Origin: Chryseolinea lacunae
GTDB lineage: Bacteria > Bacteroidota > Bacteroidia > Cytophagales > Cyclobacteriaceae
Length of the DNA stretch: 64,000 nt
Assembly (NCBI RefSeq): GCF_016735595.1
Contig: NZ_JAERRB010000012.1
Location: 186,001-250,000 of the forward strand
Reading direction: 5' to 3'
The notes under the pieces are model-generated. The model was not told the DNA's origin, searched no databases, and saw only the letters and a list, made by a program, of their open reading frames with translations. The translations under genes were made by a program, and so were the position numbers. Below are positions 17,971-27,689 of this stretch, in pieces (positions within the stretch are counted from its first letter, which is position 1; every line of letters starts with the position of its first letter).

Positions 17971-19311
17971 ATGCACTCTACCCGAAGAACACAACGCTCA
18001 CTACTCTGGCTCAGCCTTGCCGCGTTGCTCCTCACCTCGACCGCGAGGGCACAGCAACAACCGGGCGACAGCCTTCTGACCAACCCCACCCTCGACAAGG
18101 TGGTGACTTATGCCCTGGAACATCAGCCGCTCGTGCAGCAATCGATACTCGACGAAGCCATCACGGAAAAAATGATTCAGGGAAAACTGGCGGACTGGTA
18201 TCCGCAGATCAACTTTGTTTACAACTATCAACGCAACATCGATTTGCAAACCAGCATCATCGGTGGCAACCCCATTAAGTTTGGCGTAAATAACACGTCG
18301 GCAGCCCAGTTCAACGCCACGCAAACCATCTTTAACAGGGATGTGTTGTTGGCCAGAAGCACGGCTTCCAAAGTGAGGATTCAATCCACGCAAAACACCA
18401 GCCGCAACAAAATCGATGTGGTGGTGAATGTGACCAAAGCGTTCTATGATGTGCTGGCGACTACGCAGCAGATCAAAGTAGGCGAAGAAGACATCATCCG
18501 CCTCGAGCGAAGCCTGAAAGACGCCACCAGCCAATACAACGCCGGTGTGGCCGATAAAACAGACTACAAGCGCGCCACCATTCTTCTGGCCAATGCCAAA
18601 GCCACCCAGAAGACCAACCGCGAAATGCTGACGTACAAGGCAGAGTATCTGAAGTCACTGATGGGCTATCCGCCCAACAGCCCGATGGACATTGCCTACG
18701 ACACGCTTCAAATGGAAAATGAAATCGCGCTCGACACCACGCAAACCATCAGCTACTCCAACCACATCGACTACAAACTGCTGTTCACGCAACGCGAATT
18801 GCAGGAAGCCAACGTGAAGTATGCCTGGTGGGGATTCATTCCGTCGCTTAACGCGTTTGGTTCGTATATCCTGAACTATCAGAACAACAATTTCGGAGAA
18901 CTCTATAATCAGCGATATCCCAACTCCTACGTGGGAGCCACGTTGCTGTTTCCCATCTTCCAGGGTGGCAAACGCATCGCCAAGATTAAAGAGCAAAAGT
19001 ATGCACTTCGCCGCACCGATTGGGACGTGAAACAATTGCAGAGCAGCCTGAGCACAGAGTATACGCGTTCGCTGGCCTCCTACAAAAGCAACCTTGCCTC
19101 CTACCTCGCATTGAAAGAAAATGTGGAACTGGCCAAAGAGGTGTATGCCGTGATCCAGTTGCAATACAAGAGCGGCATACGCGCGTACCTCGATGTGACG
19201 GTGGCCGAAACCGATCTGCGCACGGCACGCATCAACTACTTCAACGCACTCTACCAGGTGCTGGCCAGCAAAATGGACGTTCAAAAAGCTTTAGGACAAA
19301 TCAACTATTAA
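17971..19311 (+). CDS. TolC-family outer-membrane efflux protein
   Basis: 446 residues with a signal peptide ending near ARAQ (about residue 28). The long alpha-helical repeats typical of outer-membrane efflux proteins are visible, with duplicated halves (LVQQSILDEAI and LFTQRELQEANV regions) and a final YQVLASKMDVQKALG segment. It forms the outer-membrane channel of the tripartite pump encoded in this operon. The start is 7 bp after tetR and the next gene begins 20 bp after its stop. Confidence 0.93.
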   Translation: MHSTRRTQRSLLWLSLAALLLTSTARAQQQPGDSLLTNPTLDKVVTYALEHQPLVQQSILDEAITEKMIQGKLADWYPQINFVYNYQRNIDLQTSIIGGNPIKFGVNNTSAAQFNATQTIFNRDVLLARSTASKVRIQSTQNTSRNKIDVVVNVTKAFYDVLATTQQIKVGEEDIIRLERSLKDATSQYNAGVADKTDYKRATILLANAKATQKTNREMLTYKAEYLKSLMGYPPNSPMDIAYDTLQMENEIALDTTQTISYSNHIDYKLLFTQRELQEANVKYAWWGFIPSLNAFGSYILNYQNNNFGELYNQRYPNSYVGATLLFPIFQGGKRIAKIKEQKYALRRTDWDVKQLQSSLSTEYTRSLASYKSNLASYLALKENVELAKEVYAVIQLQYKSGIRAYLDVTVAETDLRTARINYFNALYQVLASKMDVQKALGQINY

Positions 19312-19331
19312 TTTCAAAACGCTCACCTTTT

Positions 19332-20456
19332 ATGATATTGAGATCAATACAACTTTATACAACCCTGGGCCTGTTGCTTGCCGCGGCCGCCTGCGGAAAG
19401 AAGAATCAACAAGCACCACAAGGGCCACCGCCTGTGAACGTGGTGTTGCAAAACTCCGGCGTAACGGACGCTGTCTACTATGACGAGTATCCCGGCATCG
19501 TGAAAGCCCTTAACGAAACGGAGCTTCGCGCACAGGTGAACGGCTACATCACGGCCATGCATTTCACAGAAGGCTCTAAAGTGCACAAGGGTCAGAAGCT
19601 TTACTCCATCGATCAGCAAGCCTATGAGGCCACGTTTCAACAGGCACAGGCCAACCTGCAAGTGCAGGAAGCCAACCTCATCAAAGCACAAAAAGATGTG
19701 GAGCGTTATCGCGAGCTGAACAAGAGCGACGCCATTGCCAAACAACAAGTAGACTATGCCGAAGCAACCTATGCCGCGGCGCAAAAACAAGTGGATGCGG
19801 CCAAGGCTTCGGTGCGCGGCGTGCAAACCAATGTGCGCTACTCCACCATCACGGCGCCGTTCGATGGCACCATCGGCATTTCCAATGTGCGTCTTGGCGC
19901 GGCCGTGTCGGCAGGACAAACGTTGCTGAACACCATTTCTTCGGACGATCCTATCGCGGTTGACATCACGGTAGATCAAAAGGAAATTTTCCGTTTCACA
20001 CAGCTTTTTGCAAAAGGCAAAACTTCGAAAGCAGACTCCACCTTCCGTCTGGCATTGGGCACAGAAGTGTATCCGCTTCCCGGCGCCATCAGTGTGATCG
20101 ACCGCGCGGTGGATGCTCAGACCGGCTCCATCAAAATGCGACTCACATTCCCCAATCCTCAGCACATGCTCAGGTCGGGCATGAGTGTGACGCTGCGCGT
20201 GTTGTCGTCATCGGCCAAGTCGGTGATCATTCCCTACAAGGCAGTGACCGAACAATTGGGCGAGTTCTTTGTGTATGTGGCCGGCGACAGCAACAAGGTG
20301 ACACAACGCAAAGTGGTGCTGGGCACACAGGTGGGCAAAGACATCGTGGTGCAAAGCGGCTTGAAAGAAAATGAAAAGGTAGTGGTGGAAGGTGTACAAA
20401 ACCTGCGTGAAGGTTCGGTCATCAATCCGAGTCCTGCCACACCTCCGTCTAAATAA
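19332..20456 (+). CDS. RND efflux membrane fusion protein (periplasmic adaptor lipoprotein)
   Basis: 374 residues from ATG 19332; an upstream extension to 19020 overlaps tolC in another frame and is rejected. A hydrophobic N-terminus ends in LAAAAC, so Cys21 is probably lipidated. Lipoyl-like (ELRAQVNGYITAMHFTEG), alpha-hairpin (VQEANLIKAQKDVERYRELN) and beta-barrel (FDGTIGISNVRLGAAVSAGQ) parts follow in the usual order of AcrA/MexA-like adaptors. It links the downstream RND pump to the upstream TolC channel. Confidence 0.93.
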   Translation: MILRSIQLYTTLGLLLAAAACGKKNQQAPQGPPPVNVVLQNSGVTDAVYYDEYPGIVKALNETELRAQVNGYITAMHFTEGSKVHKGQKLYSIDQQAYEATFQQAQANLQVQEANLIKAQKDVERYRELNKSDAIAKQQVDYAEATYAAAQKQVDAAKASVRGVQTNVRYSTITAPFDGTIGISNVRLGAAVSAGQTLLNTISSDDPIAVDITVDQKEIFRFTQLFAKGKTSKADSTFRLALGTEVYPLPGAISVIDRAVDAQTGSIKMRLTFPNPQHMLRSGMSVTLRVLSSSAKSVIIPYKAVTEQLGEFFVYVAGDSNKVTQRKVVLGTQVGKDIVVQSGLKENEKVVVEGVQNLREGSVINPSPATPPSK

Positions 20457-20485
20457 ACTGACCATCCTCATCCCACTCTGAATAT

Positions 20486-23400
20486 ATGATAGCAGATGTT
20501 TTTATAAAAAGGCCCGTCACGGCGATTGTTATCTCCGTCGTGCTGGTGCTGGTGGGGCTCATTGCCATGAGCACGCTGCCCATTTCACAATACCCCGACA
20601 TCACGCCCCCCACGGTTTCCATCAGCGGCATTTATACCGGCGCGGATGCACAAACCGTGGAGCAAACCACTACCACCGCCATCGAAACCCAGGTGAACGG
20701 AACACCAGGCATGGCCTTCATGTCGAGCAACAGCACCGGCAGCGGTCAAAGCGCGGTGACCGTAACGTTTGACATTGGCACCAACATCGACATTGCCACC
20801 CTGGATGTGCAAAACCGGGTAAGCGTGGCCGAGCCTACACTCCCTGAAATCGTGCGCCGTCTTGGTGTGACCGTGCGAAAAAGAAACCCCACCATCTTTT
20901 TGGTGCTGGCGCTCTATTCGCCCAACGACACGCACGATGCCACATTCCTCGGAAACTTCGCCAACATCTATCTGAAAGATGCTTTGCTGCGTGTGAAGGG
21001 CGTGGGCGACATTGTTTCGATCGGCGATGATTTTGGAATGCGCATCTGGCTCAACCCCGAGAAACTGGCCAGCCTCAACATGACCCCCGCAGAAGTTACC
21101 GCCGCCCTGTCGGAACAAAACTTACAGATTGCGGCTGGCTCGGTTGGCGGAAATCCTCAGCCATCGGTGCAGGCGTTTGAATACAATGTGCTCACCAATA
21201 GCCGCATCAACAAGAAGGAAGATTTTGAAAACATTGTGGTGCGCACTAATCCTGCGCAAGGCAATTTGGTTTACTTGAAAGATGTCGCTCGCGTGGAGTT
21301 GGCCAAGTTCAACTATGGCAACAACCCCTATGTGAATGGAAAGCATGGTGCCTTCATGTTGCTGTATCTTGCGCCGGGTGCCAATGCTCTCGACACCAAC
21401 GAAGGTGTGATGAATGCCTTGGCAGAGATGAAGAAGAGCTTCCCGAAAGATGTTGACTACAACATCCCGCTTGAAACCACATCGGTGGTGAAGGTGTCGA
21501 TCGAAGAAGTGATCAAGACCTTGATCGAGGCGCTTGTGTTGGTGATCATTGTGGTGTTCCTGTTCCTGCAGAACTGGCGTGCCACGCTCATTCCTGTGCT
21601 GGCCATTCCGGTATCGCTTATTGGAACGTTCATCTTTTTTATTCCGCTTGGGTTCACCATCAACACGCTGACCATGTTCGCGTTCGTGCTCGCCATCGGT
21701 ATTGTGGTAGATGATGCCATTGTGGTGGTGGAAGCCATTCAACACAACATGGACCACGAAAAGTTGTCGCCTAAGGACGCGACGGTGAAAGCCATGAAAG
21801 AAATTTCCGGTCCTGTAATCGCCATCGCCCTCATTCTTGCCGCGGTGTTTGTGCCCGTGGGATTTGTGCCCGGCATTGTAGGAAGATTATATCAGCAGTT
21901 TGCCATCACCATCGCCGTGTCAGTGATCATCTCGGCCTTTGTGGCCTTGTCGCTCACGCCCGCGTTGTCGATGTTGTTACTAAAACCTGCCAAAAAAGAG
22001 GACGAGAAAAATTTTCTCGATCACTTCTTCGACCGCTTCAACGCCTGGTTCAATCGCTTGTCTACCAGCTATACGCACGGCGTGAACTCGTGGATCAAGA
22101 AGACACCCTATGTGCTGGTGATGATGGTGTGCTTGTTTGTTGGATTGTTTGTGATGTTTAAGAACAAACCCACGGGCTTCATTCCTCTGGAAGACGAAAA
22201 GCGCGTGTTGGTGACCTACGAATTGCCCGAAGGAACATCCACTACCCGAAGCATTGCCTTGATGCAGGAAATTCAAGCGCGTTTGCGCAGCATGCCGGCC
22301 GTGCACGTGGTGGGTGGTCTGGCCGGTCTGAACATCTTCAACTTCTCGAACAAGTCGAATGCTGGTACCGTGTTTGTGAACCTGAAGCATTGGGACGAAC
22401 GCGATCCAAAAACCGAAAGCGTGCCCGCTGTGATAGCCGAAATCCAAAAGCGCACGGCCGACATCAAAGAAGCCCGCATAATTTCTTTATCCCCTCCGGC
22501 CATTCCGGGGCTGGGCCAATCGTCGGGGTTCACTTTCGAGTTGCAACAAACCACCAGCACCGACGACATCCGGCAGTTTGAAGGCGTGATGCGCAAGTTC
22601 CTTGCTGCCGCCAACCAGCGCCCCGAAATCGCGATGGCCTATTCATTCTTCACATCGCGCACACCAAGCTACCAGGTGGACGTTGACAAAGAGCGCGCGA
22701 AAAAACTCGGCGTCTCCGTGTCGGATGCCTACGCCACACTGGCTACGCTGCTGGGCAGCAGCTATGTGAACGACTTCAATTTGTATGGCCGCAACTTCCG
22801 CGTGGTGGCACAAGCCGATACGCTCTACCGAAGAAACATCAACGACGTCGGAAACTATCGCGTGCGCAACAGCGCCGGCAACATGGTTCCGCTCAGCGCC
22901 ATCATCACCAGCAAGGTTGTGGAAACACCCGCCGTGGTGTCGCACTACAACCTGTATCGCACAGCCGAAATTCTCGGTAACGCCAGGCCTGGCTTCAGCA
23001 GCGGGCAAGCCATCGACGCCCTGCGCGAAGTGGCCGCCCAAACCTTGCCTACTGGTTACAGCTACGACTTCTCCGGCATGAGCCGCGAGGAAATCAAAGC
23101 CGGCAGCAGCACAGGCTTGATCTTCGCTGCCTCCATTGTGTTTGTGTTCCTGTTCCTTGCTGCCTTGTATGAAAGCTGGTCCATTCCTTTCTCGGTGTTG
23201 TTTGCTGTGCCCATCGGTGCGTTTGGTTCCATCCTCACGCTCACGTTGCTGCCCAACCTCACCAACAACATCTATGCGCAGATCGGGTTGATTACCCTCA
23301 TCGGGCTTGCGGCAAAGAACGCCATCCTGATTGTGGAGTTTGCCAAAGAACGCGTGGACCGTGGCATGGACGTCGTGGCCGCCACACTTGAAGCGGTGCA

Positions 23401-23629
23401 GCTTCGTCTGCGTCCTATCATCATGACGTCGCTCGCCTTCATCCTCGGCGTGTTGCCGCTGGCCTTCTCCTCGGGAGCGGGCGCAGAAGCGCGGAAGACT
23501 ATCGGCTGGACTGTGGCGGGTGGCATGCTTGCGGCAAGTTCGCTGGCCATCTTTGTGGTGCCGGTGCTCTTTGTGTTCATTACGAAAATCGCCTTCCGGA
23601 ACAAAAACAAAAATGCTTTGGAAGGTTGA
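20486..23629 (+). CDS. RND-family efflux transporter (AcrB-like), second pump
   Basis: 1,047 residues, the normal AcrB length. The N-terminal IKRPVTAIVISVVLVLVG helix, the ISQYPDITPPTV motif and the helix-4 proton-relay pair in GIVVDDAIVVVEA are classic HAE1 features. It is the last gene of the tetR-tolC-MFP-RND operon, 29 bp after the adaptor, and is followed by a terminator. It should expel hydrophobic compounds by proton antiport; the substrate is unknown. It is much closer to classical AcrB than the first pump of the window. Confidence 0.95.
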   Translation: MIADVFIKRPVTAIVISVVLVLVGLIAMSTLPISQYPDITPPTVSISGIYTGADAQTVEQTTTTAIETQVNGTPGMAFMSSNSTGSGQSAVTVTFDIGTNIDIATLDVQNRVSVAEPTLPEIVRRLGVTVRKRNPTIFLVLALYSPNDTHDATFLGNFANIYLKDALLRVKGVGDIVSIGDDFGMRIWLNPEKLASLNMTPAEVTAALSEQNLQIAAGSVGGNPQPSVQAFEYNVLTNSRINKKEDFENIVVRTNPAQGNLVYLKDVARVELAKFNYGNNPYVNGKHGAFMLLYLAPGANALDTNEGVMNALAEMKKSFPKDVDYNIPLETTSVVKVSIEEVIKTLIEALVLVIIVVFLFLQNWRATLIPVLAIPVSLIGTFIFFIPLGFTINTLTMFAFVLAIGIVVDDAIVVVEAIQHNMDHEKLSPKDATVKAMKEISGPVIAIALILAAVFVPVGFVPGIVGRLYQQFAITIAVSVIISAFVALSLTPALSMLLLKPAKKEDEKNFLDHFFDRFNAWFNRLSTSYTHGVNSWIKKTPYVLVMMVCLFVGLFVMFKNKPTGFIPLEDEKRVLVTYELPEGTSTTRSIALMQEIQARLRSMPAVHVVGGLAGLNIFNFSNKSNAGTVFVNLKHWDERDPKTESVPAVIAEIQKRTADIKEARIISLSPPAIPGLGQSSGFTFELQQTTSTDDIRQFEGVMRKFLAAANQRPEIAMAYSFFTSRTPSYQVDVDKERAKKLGVSVSDAYATLATLLGSSYVNDFNLYGRNFRVVAQADTLYRRNINDVGNYRVRNSAGNMVPLSAIITSKVVETPAVVSHYNLYRTAEILGNARPGFSSGQAIDALREVAAQTLPTGYSYDFSGMSREEIKAGSSTGLIFAASIVFVFLFLAALYESWSIPFSVLFAVPIGAFGSILTLTLLPNLTNNIYAQIGLITLIGLAAKNAILIVEFAKERVDRGMDVVAATLEAVQLRLRPIIMTSLAFILGVLPLAFSSGAGAEARKTIGWTVAGGMLAASSLAIFVVPVLFVFITKIAFRNKNKNALEG

Positions 23630-23672
23630 TCGCAGGGCAGTCCTGCATAGAGTGACCAGACATACTTAACAG

Positions 23673-23706
23673 AACGCCCGGGATATTTCGTATCCAGGGC
23701 GTTTTG
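23673..23706 (+). terminator. Rho-independent terminator of the efflux operon
   Basis: Stem AACGCCCgGGATA (23673-23685) pairs with TATCCaGGGCGTT (23691-23703) around loop TTTCG, with a T-run overlapping the stem end. It lies 43 bp after the RND stop. Confidence 0.8.
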
Positions 23707-23807
23707 CTTTTGAAGATACGGCGATGTATTTTATGGAAGCATTTCAACGACAACACCATGAACGATCCCGTTCCTGTTTATAACATAATCGATATTGATC
23801 GCATCAA

Positions 23808-24896
23808 ATGCTGAGACCAAAAACCCGGAACAACATCTCCCGCATCATTCCTTTTGGGCTGATCTGGTTTTTCTTCAGCATTGTATATACACTGCTTGAG
23901 CGCGGGCTTCTGGGCGAGCTCACACAATATCCCGCCACGGGAAATCCTTACAGTTTCACCGGAACGATTCTCATCACTCCCGCCATCGCGCTGTTGACCG
24001 GAACGATTCTGGGAACCGTGGAAGTGCTGTCGCTTAATAAACTTTTTATACAACGAACATTTACACAAAAGATCCTTTACAAAACATTTCTATACCTCGC
24101 GATCATTATCTTTTTTCTCTTCACGCTCACCGTGCTGGCAAACGCCATCGGATTGCAGCAGTCCGTGTTTAGCCGGGCGGCATGGACCAATACGTGGGCG
24201 TTTTTCTCCAGCTTTGCTTTTTGGAGTGTCGTGATATACATCGCGGCCATGACTGGTGTTTCACTTTTCTATGCGGAAGTGAGCGAGAATCTTGGGCAGG
24301 GTGTTCTGTTGAATTTTTTCACCGGAAGGTATCACACGCCCATTGAGGAAGAACGGATCTTTATGTTTCTCGACATGAAATCGTCTACCACCCACGCCGA
24401 AAACATGGGGCATGTGAAATACTTTCAGATGCTAAGGGAATATTTCGCCGACCTCACCGATCCTATACTTCAACACTCAGGAGAAATCTACCAATATGTC
24501 GGCGACGAAGTGGTGGTGTCGTGGAAGCTCAGGAATGGGTTGCACGACAACAATTGCATCAACTGTTTCCTTGCCATGAAAGATGCTCTCCAAAAACAAC
24601 GCGACAACTATCTCAAGAACTTCGGGGTTTCACCTGAATTCAAAGGAGGCCTTCACGTGGGCAAGGTGACAACGGGAGAAATTGGCGTAATCAAAAAAGA
24701 AATCATCTTCACAGGCGATGTACTCAACACCACAGCGCGCATCCAGGGTCTGTGCAACACGTTTCAGGTTGACATCCTGGTTTCGGAACCGCTGGCAAAA
24801 ATGCTACATGCACCACTTAATTGGAAAGCTCTGGGCGAACACGGTTTGAGAGGAAGGGATGAGAAGTTAATTTTGTTTACGATTGAGTCGAAGTAG
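23808..24896 (+). CDS. Membrane-bound class III adenylate cyclase
   Basis: 362 residues. Four hydrophobic helices (about 12-32, 52-72, 95-115, 130-152) precede a class III cyclase domain (about 183-360). The two metal-binding aspartates are Asp189 (FLDMKSST) and Asp233 (YVGDEVVVSW). The transition-state pair is Asn307 and Arg311 (NTTARIQG). Lys279 and Asp304 occupy the positions that select adenine over guanine, so cAMP is the likely product. There is no recognised sensor domain apart from the four-helix membrane part. It is convergent with the next gene, 38 bp between stops. Confidence 0.85.
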   Translation: MLRPKTRNNISRIIPFGLIWFFFSIVYTLLERGLLGELTQYPATGNPYSFTGTILITPAIALLTGTILGTVEVLSLNKLFIQRTFTQKILYKTFLYLAIIIFFLFTLTVLANAIGLQQSVFSRAAWTNTWAFFSSFAFWSVVIYIAAMTGVSLFYAEVSENLGQGVLLNFFTGRYHTPIEEERIFMFLDMKSSTTHAENMGHVKYFQMLREYFADLTDPILQHSGEIYQYVGDEVVVSWKLRNGLHDNNCINCFLAMKDALQKQRDNYLKNFGVSPEFKGGLHVGKVTTGEIGVIKKEIIFTGDVLNTTARIQGLCNTFQVDILVSEPLAKMLHAPLNWKALGEHGLRGRDEKLILFTIESK

Positions 24897-24934
24897 CGAA
24901 CACAAAATTAAATCATCTTTGATTGTCTGCGGCC

Positions 24935-25951
24935 CTACCCTCCCGACCCGGCAGCACCCTCAGTAGACGAAGCCCGCCGGACTCTTGCCAGATATGTGAA
25001 CGTGCCCAGCCCCACGGCCAACACTGTAGAGCACATGGCCAGTTGCCACGGCGACGGCTTGATGACCCACATGGCGCCAAAAAACTGCACCACCAGAATG
25101 AAATACAAAAACTGCGCGATGCTCTTGCGCGGAAGCTTGCTGATGACAAACGCACCCAGCGGCGCAAAGAAAGCCACCACCGGCACACACGCAATCCACA
25201 TCTCGAAGGCCGCAGGCTGAAAGTCGCGAAGCACCTGGGCGTGGATAAAAAATCCAAGAATGGTTTCTATCGTCATAATGATGACCGACGATGGCGTGGC
25301 CACTTTTTCAGACACGCGGTAATAGATGGTCATGATGCAATAGGTGAAGATGTTGATGCCCGTGCCGAACAATGACGAGATGATGCCTCCAATGAACCCG
25401 AACAGCACAAGGTTGATTTTGTCGGATCGTTTGAAGTTCCGGATCTCGTCAAACACCTGTCGCTCGGGGCGGCGGTTCTCCAGCCATAGGGCAATGCCAA
25501 AGCTGAGCCACAACGATACAAAAAACAACTTGGCCATTACCGGCGACACCAGCGGCACCACGGCATAGGTGCCCAACACCAGTCCAAACACTCCACCCAA
25601 GGTCACAAACCGGATATAGTTCCATTCCACCTTGATGTGCAGGCCCAGGATGAGCAGTGTGGCGGAGGTCATGCCGATGCTTTGGATGGCAAACGCAAAA
25701 TTGCGCGCCACCGGAGGCGGTATGTCGAGCAGCAACGTGAATACCGGATAGGCAATGGCGGCGCTACCCTCAGGGCTTGAGCCGGCTATGAACGAACCGA
25801 ACACCATGGTGAGTGCGGCAGGCCAACGCCTGGCATAGAGATCAAACACATCGATGTGCTGGGCATATAGAAACCAGCATACCAGCACGATGGTCAAAAA
25901 TAAAAAATAGAGCACCGGTATGTTCCCGAAGAATTTTCGCGTAGATTTCAA
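24935..25951 (-). CDS. TauE/SafE-family membrane permease
   Basis: 338 residues with about nine transmembrane helices. The first long helical hairpin has GSFIAGSSPEGSAAIAYPVF and the second half has GFIGGIISSLFGTGINIF, the duplicated glycine-rich signature of the TauE/SafE sulfite-exporter family. Members move sulfite, sulfoacetate or other organic anions across the inner membrane; the substrate here is not evident. It has no operon partner. The C-terminus ends in a short Gly/Ser/Ala tail. Confidence 0.85.
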   Translation of the reverse strand: MKSTRKFFGNIPVLYFLFLTIVLVCWFLYAQHIDVFDLYARRWPAALTMVFGSFIAGSSPEGSAAIAYPVFTLLLDIPPPVARNFAFAIQSIGMTSATLLILGLHIKVEWNYIRFVTLGGVFGLVLGTYAVVPLVSPVMAKLFFVSLWLSFGIALWLENRRPERQVFDEIRNFKRSDKINLVLFGFIGGIISSLFGTGINIFTYCIMTIYYRVSEKVATPSSVIIMTIETILGFFIHAQVLRDFQPAAFEMWIACVPVVAFFAPLGAFVISKLPRKSIAQFLYFILVVQFFGAMWVIKPSPWQLAMCSTVLAVGLGTFTYLARVRRASSTEGAAGSGG

Positions 25952-26057
25952 TAGGGAGAAGTTTAGCTAAACGAAATATAGAAAGGGAATCGGACAGTTG
26001 CTCCGGTTGTCTTCAATTTTAATTTAGTTTCTATCCAACAATTAAACCCTTAACGCT

Positions 26058-26321
26058 ATGGCAGAAGTAACAACACTCGTATCGGCAAACAACAAGATCC
26101 TCGTCCGAAACAACAAGCTGTTAACACAGAACAACGGCATCCTCAAAGGCAACGCTGGCTCCATCAAGGAGAACCGCTCCTACATCCGCGAAAACAACAA
26201 GGTGCTGAAAAGCAATGCCAAGTTCCTCGCCGAAAACAACAAGCTGCTAAAAGCCAACAACGGACTGCTCAAAGCCAACCATGATCTCTTGTCGCGCATC
26301 GCGAAAAAAGTTGGTGCCTAA
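26058..26321 (+). CDS. Small protein of ten Asn-centred heptads (coiled coil)
   Basis: 87 residues, no recognised family. Asparagine occurs exactly every seven residues at 11, 18, 25, 32, 39, 46, 53, 60, 67 and 74, and Leu or Ile at 15, 22, 29, 36, 43, 50, 57, 64, 71 and 78. This gives a strict heptad with Leu/Ile at a and Asn at d (or Asn at a with mixed hydrophobics at d). Every second core layer would be Asn. Such N@d layers are known from trimeric autotransporter stalks, where they bind anions and favour trimers. Here the whole protein is made of them, it has no signal peptide, and it is basic. It is a monocistronic gene with its own terminator. Function unknown. Confidence 0.8.
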   Translation: MAEVTTLVSANNKILVRNNKLLTQNNGILKGNAGSIKENRSYIRENNKVLKSNAKFLAENNKLLKANNGLLKANHDLLSRIAKKVGA

Positions 26322-26351
26322 TCCGCAACAACACATTCCGACAGTATATGA

Positions 26352-26380
26352 AATGGGAACCAAACCGGTTCCCATTTTTC
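26352..26380 (+). terminator. Rho-independent terminator after the Asn-heptad gene
   Basis: AATGGGAACC (26352-26361) pairs with GGTTCCCATT (26367-26376) around a 5-base loop, followed by a T-run. It lies 31 bp past the stop codon. Confidence 0.85.
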
Positions 26381-26418
26381 GTTCTACTTCATTTTGAGAG
26401 ATAACAAAAGCATCTTCC

Positions 26419-26643
26419 CTACTCTCTGAATTTTATCCGGCCCGTAAGTCTGTTGGCCACGGGAATGATAAACAACGCGCAGGTATAGGCGATCGGAAAC
26501 ATAACAAACCAGGTCATCACCGACTTCACGACCCAGCCTGATTGAAATCCATGGTTCCGGATCACTCCGACAAAGGCCATAATGAGTGTCATCGGTCCGA
26601 TGATCAGGGCCACATTGATAAACCTCCGGAATCTGATGTGCAT
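26419..26643 (-). CDS. DUF2798-like small membrane protein
   Basis: 74 residues from ATG 26643; an in-frame ATG at 26661 would add six residues. Two hydrophobic helices (about 8-30 and 42-64) are separated by a short loop, and the pattern (LIMAFVGVI then WFVMFPIAYTCALFIIPVANRLTG) matches the two-helix DUF2798 family. Function is unknown. It is a single gene with no operon partner. Confidence 0.7.
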   Translation of the reverse strand: MHIRFRRFINVALIIGPMTLIMAFVGVIRNHGFQSGWVVKSVMTWFVMFPIAYTCALFIIPVANRLTGRIKFRE

Positions 26644-26785
26644 ACACGAAAGATAAACCACACCACCGTTGGTGCTATTTCAAGTACGCAATAAAAAATT
26701 GAATTCTAAAATCAGGTTGCCTATTGGAATGCAGGCCTGCCATTAGGAACAGGTAAACTTTATATTTTCCGTCAAGGCTGGCTGT

Positions 26786-27406
26786 TCACGGGAGGTTAAC
26801 ATGTTCATGTACCCACGCCACCTCCGCCTCGGGCGTGATGGTGTCAACAGCGTTGAAGCGGCTGAACACCTTCACCGGAACATCGTAGGGCCCGCTGTTG
26901 GTTTGATATGGACCAGCCACGCCCAGCATCCATTGATACCGGGCGGCCCAATGAGGAGCATACGTTCGGTACTGGAAAACGAAATAGTCAACCACATCGG
27001 GTGCCATCACCGTTACCTTGGTCACAAACTCAATCTCGTCAGGAGCCTTGTCCAGTTCGGTGGGAAACTCCAGCCATTCCACAAGGAAACTTTCAGCCCC
27101 CTTCTCGTGCGTGAAATACTCGTCCGGAAAAAGATCGCGGCGGCCATAGACGTCGAGTGATTTAAAAACTGCATTGCGCAGGGCGGGGTCGCTGGCCAGC
27201 GCCAGCGTTTCATCAGCGGAAACATCTTCGCCCGACGACAGCCGCTGCAGCATCGACTCCATCGTCTTGAATTTCCGAAGCACGAGCTCCTGATGTTTCC
27301 GTTTCACACGACGCGCCATCCACCGCGTAAAGACGAATGCCACTAGCACCAGCGCCCCTGCAACAATCAGGATTATTTTCGTAATGGACAGCATGGGTAA
27401 ATTCAT
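26786..27406 (-). CDS. Hypothetical single-pass membrane protein
   Basis: 206 residues from ATG 27406 (an upstream ATG at 27436 would add ten). One N-terminal membrane helix (about 7-27), a basic stop-transfer stretch (RWMARRVKRKHQ), and a soluble domain of about 170 residues rich in Trp, Tyr and Phe. No family was recognised. The soluble part may face the cytoplasm by the positive-inside rule. It stands alone; the 280 bp upstream to the desaturase gene hold no visible gene. Confidence 0.6.
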   Translation of the reverse strand: MNLPMLSITKIILIVAGALVLVAFVFTRWMARRVKRKHQELVLRKFKTMESMLQRLSSGEDVSADETLALASDPALRNAVFKSLDVYGRRDLFPDEYFTHEKGAESFLVEWLEFPTELDKAPDEIEFVTKVTVMAPDVVDYFVFQYRTYAPHWAARYQWMLGVAGPYQTNSGPYDVPVKVFSRFNAVDTITPEAEVAWVHEHVNLP

Positions 27407-27689
27407 ACAAAGTGATTTCAAGGCTGCATCACACACAGCGGCGTTACATTTTTTAGAAGGTGGCTGAACGTCGGGAAAAAGAAAGGATGGTAACGATTAA
27501 ACAGTCTCACAAGGAAGAATTCAATTCCCGGCGGGTGACACAAACGGCAGGCTATAATTCCGGTTCACTCAGTTATGGTCTCAACCAAAGATACCCTTTA
27601 TAGAGCGGAAATGAGGATTCGCCAAGTATATTTTACTAATTTGAACGAATGCCTCTCACATTTGTTGATACCGTAGAACCCTTCTCATC

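Noticed and set aside
19020-19331. Extended start for the membrane fusion protein
   Set aside because: It overlaps tolC; the start at 19332 gives a signal peptide and lipobox.
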